Part shown: positions 35,675 through 45,314 of the stretch, piece after piece
How positions within the stretch are numbered: position 1 is the stretch's first letter
Layout: each line of letters opens with the position of its first letter
Origin: Rubrobacter_A sp965214435
Lineage (GTDB): Bacteria > Actinomycetota > Rubrobacteria > Rubrobacterales > Rubrobacteraceae
NCBI GenBank assembly: GCA_965214435.1
Contig: OZ243960.1
Location: 2,356,001 to 2,420,000 of the forward strand
Direction of reading: 5' to 3'
DNA length: 64,000 nt
Made by a program: the position numbers and the translations under genes
The notes under the pieces: model-generated
The model's input: the letters and a program-made list of their open reading frames with translations, nothing else
The model's database searches: none
What the model was told of the DNA's origin: nothing

Positions 35675-36856
35675 CTACCGCCCTTCTTCGCTGGTGGAAC
35701 CGCTTCCGTTACCTTCCCGGGCGAGCTCGACGGCCCGCCGGGCGGCGTCGAGCATCGTCTGTTCGGTGTGCACGTTCTGCGGGGTGTTTTCGGCTAGAAT
35801 CTCCCGCCCCTCCTCGGCGTTCGTACCGTCGAGCCGCACGACTATCGGCAGGCTCAGATCCGAACGTTCGAGCGCGGAGAGCAGGCCTCGGGCGACCTCA
35901 TCTCCCCGGGTAATGCCGCCGAAGATGTTAAAGAGCACGCTTTTGACCTGCTCGTTCGAGGTCACGATGTCTAAAGCTGTAGATATCTTCTCGGCGTCGG
36001 CCCCGCCGCCGACGTCGCAGAAGTTCGCCGGTTCTCCTCCGGCCTGGGCCACCACGTCGAGCGTGGACATTACGAGCCCCGCGCCGTTGCCGAGGATGCC
36101 GACGTCGCCTTCCAGCTTTACGTACTGTAGGTCCGCCTCCTGGGCCCGCTGCTCGCCGGGGTCGGCGGCCTCTACGTCGTGCAGTTCGGCTATGTCCGCG
36201 TGGCGGAACAGGCTGGAGTTATCCACGGTTACCTTCGAGTCGAGGACCAGGACGCGTCCGTCGCCGGTGAGGACGAGAGGGTTGATCTCCACGAGGCTCG
36301 CGTCACTCCCGACGAAAGCCTCGTAGAGAGCGCTCAACACCCGCCCGACGCCTTTCGCCGCGTCCCCCGAGAGCCCGGAGGCGAAGACCAGCTCCCGCAT
36401 CTGGTAGGGCTGGAGGCCGAGCAGCGGGTCGATGTACAGCCGGACGATGGCGTCCGGGTTCGTTTCGGCGACCTCCTCGATGTCTACGCCGCCCTCGGTC
36501 GAGAATAAGACCAGAGGTTTCTTCTCCCCGCGGTCCACGGTGATGGACAGGTACATCTCGCTCTCTATGTCGGCCCCGGACTCCACGAGAACCCTGCGGA
36601 CCTCGTGACCCCGGATGTCCATGCCTAGTACCTCGCGGGCGGCGTTCTCGGCCTCTTCGGGGCCGTTTACCACCTTTATGCCGCCGGCCTTGCCGCGGCC
36701 GCCGGTAAGAACCTGGGCTTTAATGACGACCGTGCCGCCGCCCAGTTTCTCAGCCGCCTCCCGCGCCTCTTCCGGGGAGGAAGCCACGATGCCTTCCAGT
36801 GTTTCGAGGCCGAACTTCCGCAACAACTCTTTGCCCTGATGCTCGTAAAGGTCCAC
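35675..36856 (-). CDS. sucC: Succinyl-CoA ligase beta subunit
   Basis: A 393-residue ATP-grasp protein: MDLYEHQGKELLRKFGL at the N-terminus, KAQVLTGGRGKAGG, and in the ligase half LEGDVGILGNGAGLVMSTLD, FCDVGGGA and FNIFGGITRGDEVA. The length and motifs are standard. GTG 36856 has GGGAG about 9 bases upstream. Confidence 0.94.
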   Translation of the reverse strand: MDLYEHQGKELLRKFGLETLEGIVASSPEEAREAAEKLGGGTVVIKAQVLTGGRGKAGGIKVVNGPEEAENAAREVLGMDIRGHEVRRVLVESGADIESEMYLSITVDRGEKKPLVLFSTEGGVDIEEVAETNPDAIVRLYIDPLLGLQPYQMRELVFASGLSGDAAKGVGRVLSALYEAFVGSDASLVEINPLVLTGDGRVLVLDSKVTVDNSSLFRHADIAELHDVEAADPGEQRAQEADLQYVKLEGDVGILGNGAGLVMSTLDVVAQAGGEPANFCDVGGGADAEKISTALDIVTSNEQVKSVLFNIFGGITRGDEVARGLLSALERSDLSLPIVVRLDGTNAEEGREILAENTPQNVHTEQTMLDAARRAVELAREGNGSGSTSEEGR

Positions 36857-36896
36857 GTTCTAAAACTCCCTGCGCCGCCGTGTATGCCGGTCGGTG

Positions 36897-36902
36897 ATTA
36901 TA
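36897..36902 (-). promoter_or_regulatory. -10 box of sucCD
   Basis: A perfect TATAAT on the minus strand, about 41 bases before the sucC start. No good -35 is seen. Confidence 0.4.
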
Positions 36903-36961
36903 CAGCCAGCACCGATAGGCCGCTCCGGTACCTTTTTGGAGCGTTCTCCGGCCCTTGTACC

Positions 36962-38590
36962 CTACAACCCGGTGGCCGAAAAGCCGACTAGCTGGGCGAA
37001 AACCACGATCACCGACGAGAAAACGAACAACAATAAGAAGAAGTAGATAACAAAGCGGACCCACGTGACCCAGTCGAGGCGGGCCGCGCCGAGCGTACCC
37101 ATCAGCGCCGCGCTGGTCGGCACGATTATGTTCGTAAACCCGTCGCCTAGCTGGTAGGCGAGCACGGCCACCTGGCGGGTCACGCCCACGACGTCGGCGA
37201 GCGGCGCCATGAGCGGCATGACCAGCGCCGCCTGCCCTGACCCGGAGACGACGAAAAAGTTAAATATAGTCTGGAACAGGTACATAAACCACGCGGCCGC
37301 GGCTGCCGGCAGCCCGCCGGTCCACTCCGAGACCTGGTGCAGGATGGTATTCAGGACCGACGGCGTGGACGGGTCGTCGCCGCCAAGGATAATGATGATC
37401 CCCTGGGCCATGCCGACGATAAGAGCGGCCGGCAGAAGGTCCTGTGCCCCCTGCTTAAAGCCGGCGGCCACGTCGTTGACGCCCATGTCGTTCAGCCGGA
37501 AGACGACCCCGATAATGCCGGCGACAAGACCGATGGTAAAGAACTGGGTTGCTATCTCCGGGATGTAGTAAGCGTGTACGGCCACGCCCCAGATGATCCA
37601 GGCTACCCCCGCGGCCACCGTCAGCAACACGAGAGCGTGCCCGAGCCGGAACCTGCTGGCCTCTCCGCCGTCTCCCGGACTCCCCTCGAACTGGAAGTTG
37701 TTGCGGAAGTACTCGTCGCTGGTGTAGGAGAGCGAGCGTTCGGGGTTGGCCTTTATTCTGCGGGCGTATAAGTAAGTGTACACGATACCGAGGGTTGTGA
37801 AAAAGACCCAGATCGCGATCCGGAAAGCCGCCCCGGATATGACCGGCACGCCCGCTATGCCCTGGGCGATGGCGACCCCGAAAGGGTTCATCCAGGAGGC
37901 CGCAAAGCCGATCTGGGTCGCCACGTAGATGACCATGACGCCCGTTATGGCGTCGTAACCCAGGGCGACGATTATCGGGATCAGGATCATGGCGAACGCT
38001 ATGGCCCCTTCTCCCATGCCGAATACCGCTCCGCCGAGCGAGAACAACAGGAAAAGCACCGGGATCACCAACCCCTCCCGGTTGCGCAGCCGGCCTATGA
38101 CCGAGTACATCCCCGTCTCCACCGCCCGGGTCCGCATCACGATTCCGAAAGCCCCGCCGATAATGATTATGAACGCCACCACCCCGACCGCCGCGCTTAA
38201 CGGACCACCCGAGACGAGACCCGCGAATACGTAGTTCAGAAAGCCGGTGCCGTCTTCGGCGCTGCTCGGCGAGAACAGGCCCACGTTCCGGGTACTTGGC
38301 TCCCCGTCCTCGCCCGTCACCAGCCGGAAACTCTCCGGTATGAGGACCGTGCGGGTCTCTTCACCCCCGCTGGAGCCCTGGTAGGTTACCTCCCGGGTCT
38401 CATACACCCCAAGCGGTATGAAATACGTGACGACCGCCGCTAGGAGTACCACGAAAAAGATAATGACGTAGGTATCCGGCACCCACGTCGTCTTCTCCTC
38501 TTGCTGACGGACGCTCTCTTCCTGATCCGCGGCCACTCCCCGCTGTCCGCCGCTGCTACCACCCGACTCTGCCACTTCCGCCCTCCCCAT
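36962..38590 (-). CDS. YfcC-family (DcuC-like) membrane carrier
   Basis: About 542 residues with 11-12 helices. Motifs of the YfcC branch of PF03606 are GGAFGIVMRTRAVETGMY, GMGEGAIAFAMILIPI, YVATQIGFAASWMNPF and SGSGQAALVMPLMAPL. Related proteins exchange basic amino acids or move dicarboxylates; arginase nearby makes an arginine/ornithine role attractive but unproven. ATG 38590 is chosen because it gives a soluble 35-residue lead before the first helix; the frame stays open through the next gene upstream, but that part is its shadow. No strong SD is seen. Confidence 0.8.
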   Translation of the reverse strand: MGRAEVAESGGSSGGQRGVAADQEESVRQQEEKTTWVPDTYVIIFFVVLLAAVVTYFIPLGVYETREVTYQGSSGGEETRTVLIPESFRLVTGEDGEPSTRNVGLFSPSSAEDGTGFLNYVFAGLVSGGPLSAAVGVVAFIIIIGGAFGIVMRTRAVETGMYSVIGRLRNREGLVIPVLFLLFSLGGAVFGMGEGAIAFAMILIPIIVALGYDAITGVMVIYVATQIGFAASWMNPFGVAIAQGIAGVPVISGAAFRIAIWVFFTTLGIVYTYLYARRIKANPERSLSYTSDEYFRNNFQFEGSPGDGGEASRFRLGHALVLLTVAAGVAWIIWGVAVHAYYIPEIATQFFTIGLVAGIIGVVFRLNDMGVNDVAAGFKQGAQDLLPAALIVGMAQGIIIILGGDDPSTPSVLNTILHQVSEWTGGLPAAAAAWFMYLFQTIFNFFVVSGSGQAALVMPLMAPLADVVGVTRQVAVLAYQLGDGFTNIIVPTSAALMGTLGAARLDWVTWVRFVIYFFLLLFVFSSVIVVFAQLVGFSATGL

Positions 38591-38763
38591 CCGTTTAGCA
38601 AGCCGCTGGCAGAAGCCGGTAGATTTCGGCTTCCTAACCGTTGTGCGCAGTGTAACGACCCAGGTTGAGCGGCGCAAAAGCCAGCGACGGTCACTCCGGT
38701 TTCCGAGTTCCCGCGCTGAATAGCGGTCCGCAGGTGGTGCGTGAGTGGTCCGTAGAGGATGGA

Positions 38764-40995
38764 CTACCGGGGACGTAGCAGGAGGCGGTCGGTGGCGGCG
38801 GTCTCCGCCATCTCGCGGCCAAAGACCAGTGGTTTGTAGCGGACCTCCCGCCAGAGCGGGAGTTGATCGTCGTAGTTCGGGCTCGCCGGGTTGCCGGACT
38901 GTCCCGGCACCAGGACGCTCCGCGAGTTCTCCCAGGAGCCGGTGTCCGCCACAATGCGGTAGTTCGGCACCGTGGAAGACGGTCCAAAGCTCTCCCGGCC
39001 GGGGCGGAAACCCGTACACAACAGCGTGTTCGAGTCTCCCCCGACGGGGAAAGGCCCGCGCGTGAGGACCTTGCCTAGCGGCCACACACCCCCGAGCGGA
39101 TGCCGGAATTCCGCCTGGTGCAGCGCGCCCCAATTCCACCTTTCGGGGTCGGCACCGAGGGCTTTTCCGAGGCGCGAGAGCGCGGATTGCAGGGCTCCTC
39201 GGAGCGCGGCTTCCGGCAGGTCGTCGAGGGTGTGGACAACCTCCCAGGTAAGCTTTTTGTAGCGGAGGTCCGCAGCCTCCGGCCGGCCGGTGGGCGGCAG
39301 GTCGAGGTCTGAAGAGAGGGCGGCCTTCTGGCGCAACAGCTCTTCGAGCGTCCCGCGGGCCACGGCTCCCGCCCGGCTCTCGGGCGTAAGATGCCCGCTC
39401 CAGTCGGCCAACTCGGCCTGCAGGTACGATGGTAAGTCTCCCGAGGCGGAGAGGCCGCCGAGCTTTCTGGCTACCTCGTGAGCCGGGGCGCAGTAGAGAT
39501 CGGCCTGCATCTCGCAGAAGCTATCCAACGTGTGCTCGGGGGTCGCGTGGAGCAACTCCTCTATGCGGGCCTTGCGGTAACCTGGGTCGTAGCTGCCAGG
39601 TATATAGTCCGAATCCGTCGCGGGCCGCGGGGCCTCGTTCGCCGAGGTTACTGCGCTGTCCTCCGGATTGAACGTCCGGGGGAGCGTCGAGTAGGGTCTC
39701 AGGCCGCGCCATTCGTGCTCGCCGGTCCAGCCCGGGAGGGGTCCTGTATTAGGGGAGATATTTACCCGGTCCGGCACGGGTCCGGCGAGCGTCCGCCCGA
39801 CGTTTCCCTGGCGGTCAGAGTAGACGAAGTTCTGGCCCGGCACTCCCCAGCCGGCCAGCGCCCCGGTAAACTCCTCCCAATTGCGGGCGCGGTCCACGGC
39901 GAGACCGGCTTCGATGGTCTTTTCCGGCGCGGGTGCGGTCCAGCGGAGGGCCAGGTCCGTGCCGCTGGTTTCGTTAACCCGGTCCGCGCTGCCGGTAACG
40001 TCGGAGATGATGGGACCGTGCAGTGTACTCCGAACCTTCTGTACCACCGGCTCCCGGCGGCCCCGGACCACCAACGCTTTTTTCTGGACTCTGGCCCGGC
40101 GCCACTCGCCCCGGTACTCGTACCGCGCCGGGTCCTGCGGGTCAAACCGCTCGGCGTAGAGGTCCTGGACGTCCGTCAGGGAAGCGGTAATACTCCAGGC
40201 GATGTCCCGGTTGTGGCCGATGACGACACCCGGCGACCCGGGAAAAGAGGCCCCGACGACCTCGTAGCGGCCCCCGTAGAGCCCGACTTCGTAGAACGTA
40301 TTCGGGATGTTCGGCAACAGGTGCGGGTCCCCGGCGAGCAGCGCGCCGCCGGTCGCACTCCGCCCCGGCCCGACGGCCCACGCGTTCGAGCCTGCCGGGC
40401 TACCACCAGAGCTGCCGCCGGAGCTACCGTCGAGTTTCTCTTCAAATCCGGAGGAGAGGGTCCAGGAGACGAGCAGTGAGGCGGCGGCGGTGGATTCGGG
40501 TGTCCAGGGCTCCGGGTGGTGGCGCAGCAGCCAGAACTCTGGCGGCCGTGAACCGCGTTCGATAAAAGCGTTTATCCCGGCGGCGTAGGAGGCGAGAGCT
40601 TCGAGTGTCTCCGGCGGGCACCGGCGGATAGAGTCTCGGGCCATCTCGACGAAGTCCAGGGTGTGGAAGAGGCGGTCAAAGCCGAGGGCGTCTTCCCCGA
40701 GAAGCTCGGATAGCCGGCCGCTGCCGGCCCGGCGGGCGAGTTCTATCTGAAACAGCCGGTCCCGGGCGTGGACGTAGCCCTGGGCGTAAAAAAGGTCCTG
40801 CTCGCCGGAGGCGAAGATCTGGGGTACCCCCCAGCGGTCCTGTAGGATCTCGACCTCCGCCCGGAGACCCGGCAGCGCGAGTGTCCCGGAGACGGCGGGT
40901 TCGGAGCGGGCTACAAAAGCCTTTAGGACATGCCGGGTGGCGTGTCGCGAGGCGTGGGCGAGCGTCCGGGCAAAGAGGTTTGGCATGGGGCTCAT
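38764..40995 (-). CDS. Penicillin acylase-family Ntn hydrolase
   Basis: A 743-residue proenzyme of the penicillin amidase family (PF01804). Near the start, RDRWGVPQIFA-like sequence and AQGYVHARDRLFQIELARR are typical. The autocleavage and nucleophile site is GSNAWAVG, with Ser203. The later GDSNTL motif is also typical. Relatives hydrolyse beta-lactam side chains or acyl-homoserine lactones. There is no signal peptide, so the mature enzyme may stay in the cytosol, unlike most relatives. It is divergent from the amidohydrolase (91-base gap). The substrate is unknown. Confidence 0.87.
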   Translation of the reverse strand: MSPMPNLFARTLAHASRHATRHVLKAFVARSEPAVSGTLALPGLRAEVEILQDRWGVPQIFASGEQDLFYAQGYVHARDRLFQIELARRAGSGRLSELLGEDALGFDRLFHTLDFVEMARDSIRRCPPETLEALASYAAGINAFIERGSRPPEFWLLRHHPEPWTPESTAAASLLVSWTLSSGFEEKLDGSSGGSSGGSPAGSNAWAVGPGRSATGGALLAGDPHLLPNIPNTFYEVGLYGGRYEVVGASFPGSPGVVIGHNRDIAWSITASLTDVQDLYAERFDPQDPARYEYRGEWRRARVQKKALVVRGRREPVVQKVRSTLHGPIISDVTGSADRVNETSGTDLALRWTAPAPEKTIEAGLAVDRARNWEEFTGALAGWGVPGQNFVYSDRQGNVGRTLAGPVPDRVNISPNTGPLPGWTGEHEWRGLRPYSTLPRTFNPEDSAVTSANEAPRPATDSDYIPGSYDPGYRKARIEELLHATPEHTLDSFCEMQADLYCAPAHEVARKLGGLSASGDLPSYLQAELADWSGHLTPESRAGAVARGTLEELLRQKAALSSDLDLPPTGRPEAADLRYKKLTWEVVHTLDDLPEAALRGALQSALSRLGKALGADPERWNWGALHQAEFRHPLGGVWPLGKVLTRGPFPVGGDSNTLLCTGFRPGRESFGPSSTVPNYRIVADTGSWENSRSVLVPGQSGNPASPNYDDQLPLWREVRYKPLVFGREMAETAATDRLLLRPR

Positions 40996-41085
40996 ACCTG
41001 CGGGAGTTTAGCAGCGGTCGGCAGCCTCTGGAGGGCCTGTTAATATTTGCCGGCAAACACAGATATCTCATAGACGGGTGGAATC

Positions 41086-41919
41086 TTGGACACGAGCGCG
41101 GAGTTTGAGCAGGACGTCAGGCTTCTGACCAGTGGGGCGATGGCCGCAACCTGGAGTTGGATCTGCGAGAGGATACCGCCGGGTACCGCTATTTTCGACG
41201 CTCACGCCCATATCGGCGTCGACGTCGACGGCCGCCGGATGACCGCCGAGGGTTTGCGGAGCCGCATGCAAGCCGCGGGCGTGGAGAGAAGTATAGTGTT
41301 CCCCCTGAACGACCCGAACGCCCGCGACGACTTCTCCGGCCCGAACGACGCGCTCTGGCAGGCTTACGAAGAGCACCCGGACGCTTTCGTGCCGTTTTTC
41401 CGGCTCAACCCGCACCGGCCCTACGAGGCCGAGTTCGCCCGGTGCCTGGAGCGGGGTTTCCGCGGCCTGAAGTTACATCCCGTCTCCCAGAAGTTCGAGC
41501 TCGACGACCCGAAGGTGGTGGACCTGCTCGGCATGGCGGCCGAGGCCGACCTACCGGTGATCCTGCACGCCGGTTTCGGGATGCAGCGGATAGTAGAGCC
41601 GCTCTTGCCGACGGTCGAGGCGCACCCCGAACTGCGCCTGATCCTCGGTCATTCGGCGATGGTCGAGGTGCTTGAAGCCGCGCGCGTGTTTGCCGACCAC
41701 CCGAACGTGGTGTTCGAGACTTCCGTGGCGAAGTTAAAGGACATCTACGTACTAATGTGCTCGCTGGACCCCTCCCGCATCTGCTATGGCTCAGATATTC
41801 CCTACGGCGACCTTCCCTCGACCCTGCATGCCACGCTCGGGGCCGCGGACGCCGCGGGATACTCGGAAGAGGAGATCTCCAACCTCCTGTCCGGTAACAT
41901 CCGGCGGTGGTTTGGGTGA
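41086..41919 (+). CDS. Amidohydrolase family 2 metal-dependent hydrolase
   Basis: A 277-residue TIM-barrel hydrolase. The metal site FDAHAHIG (D38, H40, H42), GLKLHPVSQ, ILHAGFG, LILGHSAM and YGSDIPYG mark the amidohydrolase-2 (PF04909) family, which includes decarboxylases and lactone or amide hydrolases. The substrate cannot be predicted. TTG 41086 follows a GGGTGG. Its TGA overlaps the next small gene by four bases. Confidence 0.85.
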   Translation: MDTSAEFEQDVRLLTSGAMAATWSWICERIPPGTAIFDAHAHIGVDVDGRRMTAEGLRSRMQAAGVERSIVFPLNDPNARDDFSGPNDALWQAYEEHPDAFVPFFRLNPHRPYEAEFARCLERGFRGLKLHPVSQKFELDDPKVVDLLGMAAEADLPVILHAGFGMQRIVEPLLPTVEAHPELRLILGHSAMVEVLEAARVFADHPNVVFETSVAKLKDIYVLMCSLDPSRICYGSDIPYGDLPSTLHATLGAADAAGYSEEEISNLLSGNIRRWFG

Positions 41920-42269
41920 AGCGGCAGGGAGCTAAGGCAGACGTAGCGCTCCGCACCGGACACCTGTTGCGCATCGACAGTTATCTGGACTGGGCGATCC
42001 TCTCCATGTGGATGCGCGCGGAGCGGACGGCGATCGTCATGGGAATGGCCGAAGCCAGCGCCCGCGGGTCAGCGCCGGACGGCCCTGGAGGCGGGGACGA
42101 AAAAGTGCTGGAGCGGCTCCGAGACCTGATCGGGGAGGCCCGCCACTACTATGGGGAAGGTAACTTTCCGGCCGCAATGTCCCGCATGCGGACCGCCCAC
42201 GACCTCCTCTCGTTCCATATCATCCAGCTCGCGGAAGGTGAGGAGCCTGGAGAACCGGGTGCCGGATAA
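41916..42269 (+). CDS. Conserved-looking small helical protein
   Basis: A 117-residue protein with helices at about residues 15-50 and 75-110 separated by a Gly/Pro-rich linker. No domain recognised. GTG 41916 overlaps the amidohydrolase stop (GTGA), and the asparaginase start lies inside its last eleven bases. It may be a partner or regulator of one of these neighbours; function unknown. Confidence 0.55.
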   Translation: MKRQGAKADVALRTGHLLRIDSYLDWAILSMWMRAERTAIVMGMAEASARGSAPDGPGGGDEKVLERLRDLIGEARHYYGEGNFPAAMSRMRTAHDLLSFHIIQLAEGEEPGEPGAG

Positions 42270-43254
42270 CCCGGACCTCCCCGGCGACGTACCGCTCGTA
42301 GCCCTCCGCCGCGGAAAGCTTACCGAGAGCGTCCACCGGGGCCGCGCCGTAATCTGCGACCCGAGCGGAGAGGTACAGAGGTCCCTCGGCGACCCGGAAG
42401 CCTATACCTACCTGCGGTCCTCGGCAAAGCCTTTTCAGGCGCTGCCCCTGATCCTCTCCGAAGCGGCCGAAGCTTTTGGCCTGACCGTCGAGGAGATAGC
42501 CGTCGCCTGCGGCTCCCACGCCGGGGAAGACCGCCACGTCCGGGCTGTACGCTCTATCCTGAACAAAGCCGGACTTTCGGAAAAAGACCTCCAGAACGGG
42601 GCGCACCCGCCGATGTACTCCCCGGCGGCCGCGGAACTCGCCGCCCGTGGAGAAGAGCCCCGGTGCGTGCACGGCAACTGTTCCGGCAAGCACGCCGGGA
42701 TGCTCGCGGTCTGCGTCCACGAGGGCTGGAACCTGACGAGCTACCGAGACCCGGACCACCCGCTCCAGCGCCGCATCCTGGAGCTTGTCGCGGTCGTCTG
42801 CGGCGTGGCGGCGGACGACATCCGGCTCGGCGGGGACGGCTGCGGCGTACCGGCGTTCGCTCTGCCGCTAAAGGGTCTTGCTACCGGCTTTGCCCGGCTG
42901 ACTACCGGAGAAGGACTTCCGGAAGAGGTCTCGGAAGCCGCGCGGAGCGTCCGGGAGGCTGTCCAGGAGTACCCTTACATGGTTGCCGGTACGGGACGGT
43001 TCGACACCCGGCTTATGCGCGGGACGGAGTTTATCGCCAAGAGTGGGGCGGAGGCGGTCTTTGCCGCCGGTAGCCCGGATGGCCGGGGATTTGCGCTAAA
43101 GGTCTCCGACGGCGCGAGCCGGGCTGTACCACCGGCCGCGCTGCCCTTGCTCGGCCACCCGGAAGTCGAAGCTAGCGATCTCGAAAGCTGGAAACACCCG
43201 GTAGTCACCGACCTCGAAGGCAACCCGGTCGGGGACCTGCTACCGCTCTTTTAA
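42259..43254 (+). CDS. Asparaginase (PF06089, asparaginase II type)
   Basis: About 331 residues of the thermolabile/Rhizobium-type asparaginase family, different from the classic AnsA/AnsB fold. Motifs are YLRSSAKPFQALPL, ACGSHAGED, VHGNCSGKHAGML and GGDGCGVP. It hydrolyses L-asparagine to aspartate. The start GTG 42259 is chosen because GGAG lies 6 bases upstream and the protein then begins right before PLVALRRGKL; an ATG at 42151 would add 36 unrelated residues inside the preceding gene. Confidence 0.85.
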   Translation: MPDNPDLPGDVPLVALRRGKLTESVHRGRAVICDPSGEVQRSLGDPEAYTYLRSSAKPFQALPLILSEAAEAFGLTVEEIAVACGSHAGEDRHVRAVRSILNKAGLSEKDLQNGAHPPMYSPAAAELAARGEEPRCVHGNCSGKHAGMLAVCVHEGWNLTSYRDPDHPLQRRILELVAVVCGVAADDIRLGGDGCGVPAFALPLKGLATGFARLTTGEGLPEEVSEAARSVREAVQEYPYMVAGTGRFDTRLMRGTEFIAKSGAEAVFAAGSPDGRGFALKVSDGASRAVPPAALPLLGHPEVEASDLESWKHPVVTDLEGNPVGDLLPLF

Positions 43255-43271
43255 GAAGTAGAATCCATCCG

Positions 43272-44237
43272 ATGAACCGACTACTAAATTATACGGGCCT
43301 CGGCTGGCGCGAGACGATAATCCTGGGTACGGCGCTGGAGACAGGGCTCTTAAGAGCGGTAGCAGACGGGCTTCGGACGCCGGCGAATGTCGCCCGGGAA
43401 CTGGGGCTCGACGGGCGGGCCGTCTACGCCGTACTCTCGGCCTTGGATGAGCTTGGAGTGGTCTTGGAGACGGGAGCCGGCTTCGAGTTGCGGGAGGAGC
43501 ATCGCGGGCCGCTGTTGGACGAGCACCACCCGGAGTATGCCGGTGCGGGCATCTTGCACCAGATGGGGCTCATAGAGCGGTGGACCCAGCTGCCGGAGGT
43601 CCTTTTGGCCGGGGTGCCGGCTGAAGACCGGACCGCCGCAGAATTTAGGGGTTCGACGGCTGTTACCCGGGCGATGCGCCGGGAGGCGCTGCCGGGCGCG
43701 GAGGGCGTGGCGGAGGTGGTCTCGCGGCGGCTACCCGAGCTTCGCCGGGGAGCCAGCTTGCTGGACGTCGGCGGTGGACCGGGTACAAACGCCGAAGCTT
43801 TCAGGGAGTTAGGAGCCCGCGTAACGGTCTTTGACCGGCCGGCGGTAGTCGATCAGATGAGAGAAACTTTTCTGGAGGCTGGTATCGAGGCCGTGGGCGG
43901 CGACATGAACGAGGGTCTACCCGCGGGGCCATTTGATGCCGTATACCTCGGGCATACCTCGCACATGTACGGCCCGGAGGAAAACCGGAAACTAGTATCC
44001 CGGTTGCGGGAGCCGCTCGCGCCGGGCGGACTGCTCGTGATCCGGGACTTCGTCCGGAACCTGAGCGACGAAGCGGCGCTATTCGCCGTCAACATGCTTC
44101 TCCTGACACCGGACGGCGGTACGTACCCGGCGAGCGACTATAAGTTGTGGATCTCCGAGGCGGGCTTTGAGGAGCCGGAGATAGTTCCGGTACCCGGACG
44201 GGGCACGCACCTCATAATGGCTCGAAATCCCGGGTGA
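43272..44237 (+). CDS. SAM-dependent methyltransferase (O-methyltransferase-2 type)
   Basis: A 321-residue protein with an N-terminal winged-helix dimerisation domain (about residues 15-75) and a Rossmann methyltransferase half: LLDVGGGPGTNAEAF binds SAM, then FDAVYLGHTSHMY and LAPGGLLVIRDF. It resembles plant- and polyketide-type O-methyltransferases. The acceptor is unknown. It overlaps the VTT membrane-protein gene by four bases (GTGA). Confidence 0.85.
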   Translation: MNRLLNYTGLGWRETIILGTALETGLLRAVADGLRTPANVARELGLDGRAVYAVLSALDELGVVLETGAGFELREEHRGPLLDEHHPEYAGAGILHQMGLIERWTQLPEVLLAGVPAEDRTAAEFRGSTAVTRAMRREALPGAEGVAEVVSRRLPELRRGASLLDVGGGPGTNAEAFRELGARVTVFDRPAVVDQMRETFLEAGIEAVGGDMNEGLPAGPFDAVYLGHTSHMYGPEENRKLVSRLREPLAPGGLLVIRDFVRNLSDEAALFAVNMLLLTPDGGTYPASDYKLWISEAGFEEPEIVPVPGRGTHLIMARNPG

Positions 44238-44977
44238 AGAGGGGCGCGGGTAGAAGACTGCCGACGGTGAGCCAGGCGAGGGTAGCGCGGTGGCTCCGGC
44301 CGGCGCTGACGATTTCTCTGCTGGCGCTACTCGGGGTCTTCTACCTGTTCTCCGGAGGGTTCCGGGAGGCGGTGGACCGGGCCGCCGGGGTGCTGGCTAG
44401 CGGGGACATCCGGGCCGTGCGGGACTACATGCTGTCCTACGGGGCCTGGGCGCCGGTGATCTCGGCCTCCCTCATGGTCCTCCAGGCTCTGCTGGCTTTT
44501 CTACCGTCGTTTCTTATAGCTTTCGCGAACGGGCTGGCCTTCGGCTTTTTCTGGGGTGCCATTCTGAGCGTGGCGAGCGCCGCCCTGGCAGCGGGTATCT
44601 GCTTCGGCATATCTCGCGCCCTCGGCCGGACACCGATCGAGACGCTGGTCGGTAAAAAGAACCTCGGCTCTGCAGACCGGTGGTTTGCCCGCTACGGGGC
44701 ATACGCGATACTCGTCGCGCGCCTTGTCCCCGTGATCTCGTTCGACGCCGTCTCTTACGCCGCCGGCCTGACCCGGATGTCGTTCGGGAAGTTTCTCCTG
44801 GCGACCACCGCGGGCATGTTGCCGGCGACCCTCGTCTACACCTACCTCGGGGAACGGGCGCCGCAGTACGTCGAGGCGCTCCTTCTGGCCTCTGGCGTAG
44901 TACTCGGGACAATGGTCGTCGTGGCGGGCGTCCGCCGCCACTGGAGCCGGAACCGGAAAAAGAGCCGGGTCAACTGA
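44234..44977 (+). CDS. VTT-domain (TVP38/TMEM64, DedA-like) membrane protein
   Basis: A 247-residue protein with an N-terminal anchor helix and the SNARE-associated/VTT domain: FANGLAFGFFWGAILS, then FGISRALGR, and RLVPVISFDAVSYAAGLTRMSFGKF. Family members act in lipid scrambling or envelope homeostasis. GTG 44234 overlaps the methyltransferase stop. Its end overlaps the convergent small membrane protein by eight bases. Confidence 0.87.
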   Translation: MKRGAGRRLPTVSQARVARWLRPALTISLLALLGVFYLFSGGFREAVDRAAGVLASGDIRAVRDYMLSYGAWAPVISASLMVLQALLAFLPSFLIAFANGLAFGFFWGAILSVASAALAAGICFGISRALGRTPIETLVGKKNLGSADRWFARYGAYAILVARLVPVISFDAVSYAAGLTRMSFGKFLLATTAGMLPATLVYTYLGERAPQYVEALLLASGVVLGTMVVVAGVRRHWSRNRKKSRVN

Positions 44978-45305
44978 ATGTCGCCCACACGACGAGCGCG
45001 AAGCCGGGCACGGAGAGCAGGGTGCCGGCGCCGAGCAGCGCCCCGGCGGCGAGCGGTAGCCGGGCCGGAAGAAAGCGGCGCGCCCCTTGAGCGGTAAACG
45101 AGAGGCCGAGTAGTAGAAAGCTGACCATTAGCAGCGTGCCCCGGGCGCCGGCCAGGAGGCTCCAGAGCGCTACGACGAACATGCCGCCACCGCCCACCAG
45201 CATGAGAGCACCGAACAGTTTGTGGGCCGCCGACGGTGCCGGGCCACCGGCGCTCTCGACGAGCCAGCCGGGGGAGCCGTCCGGCCGCCGGAGAGGGTGG
45301 AGCAC
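44970..45305 (-). CDS. Small four-helix membrane protein
   Basis: A 111-residue protein with hydrophobic segments near residues 30-50, 55-75 and 85-108 and a polar N-terminus. No family recognised. It follows the DUF1499 gene by nine bases on the same strand and may be co-transcribed with it. Confidence 0.55.
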   Translation of the reverse strand: MLHPLRRPDGSPGWLVESAGGPAPSAAHKLFGALMLVGGGGMFVVALWSLLAGARGTLLMVSFLLLGLSFTAQGARRFLPARLPLAAGALLGAGTLLSVPGFALVVWATFS

Positions 45306-45314
45306 GGGCCGGTC

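Noticed and set aside
38591..39139. N-terminal extension of the YfcC-type carrier
   Set aside because: Overlaps the penicillin-acylase gene out of frame and has biased composition.
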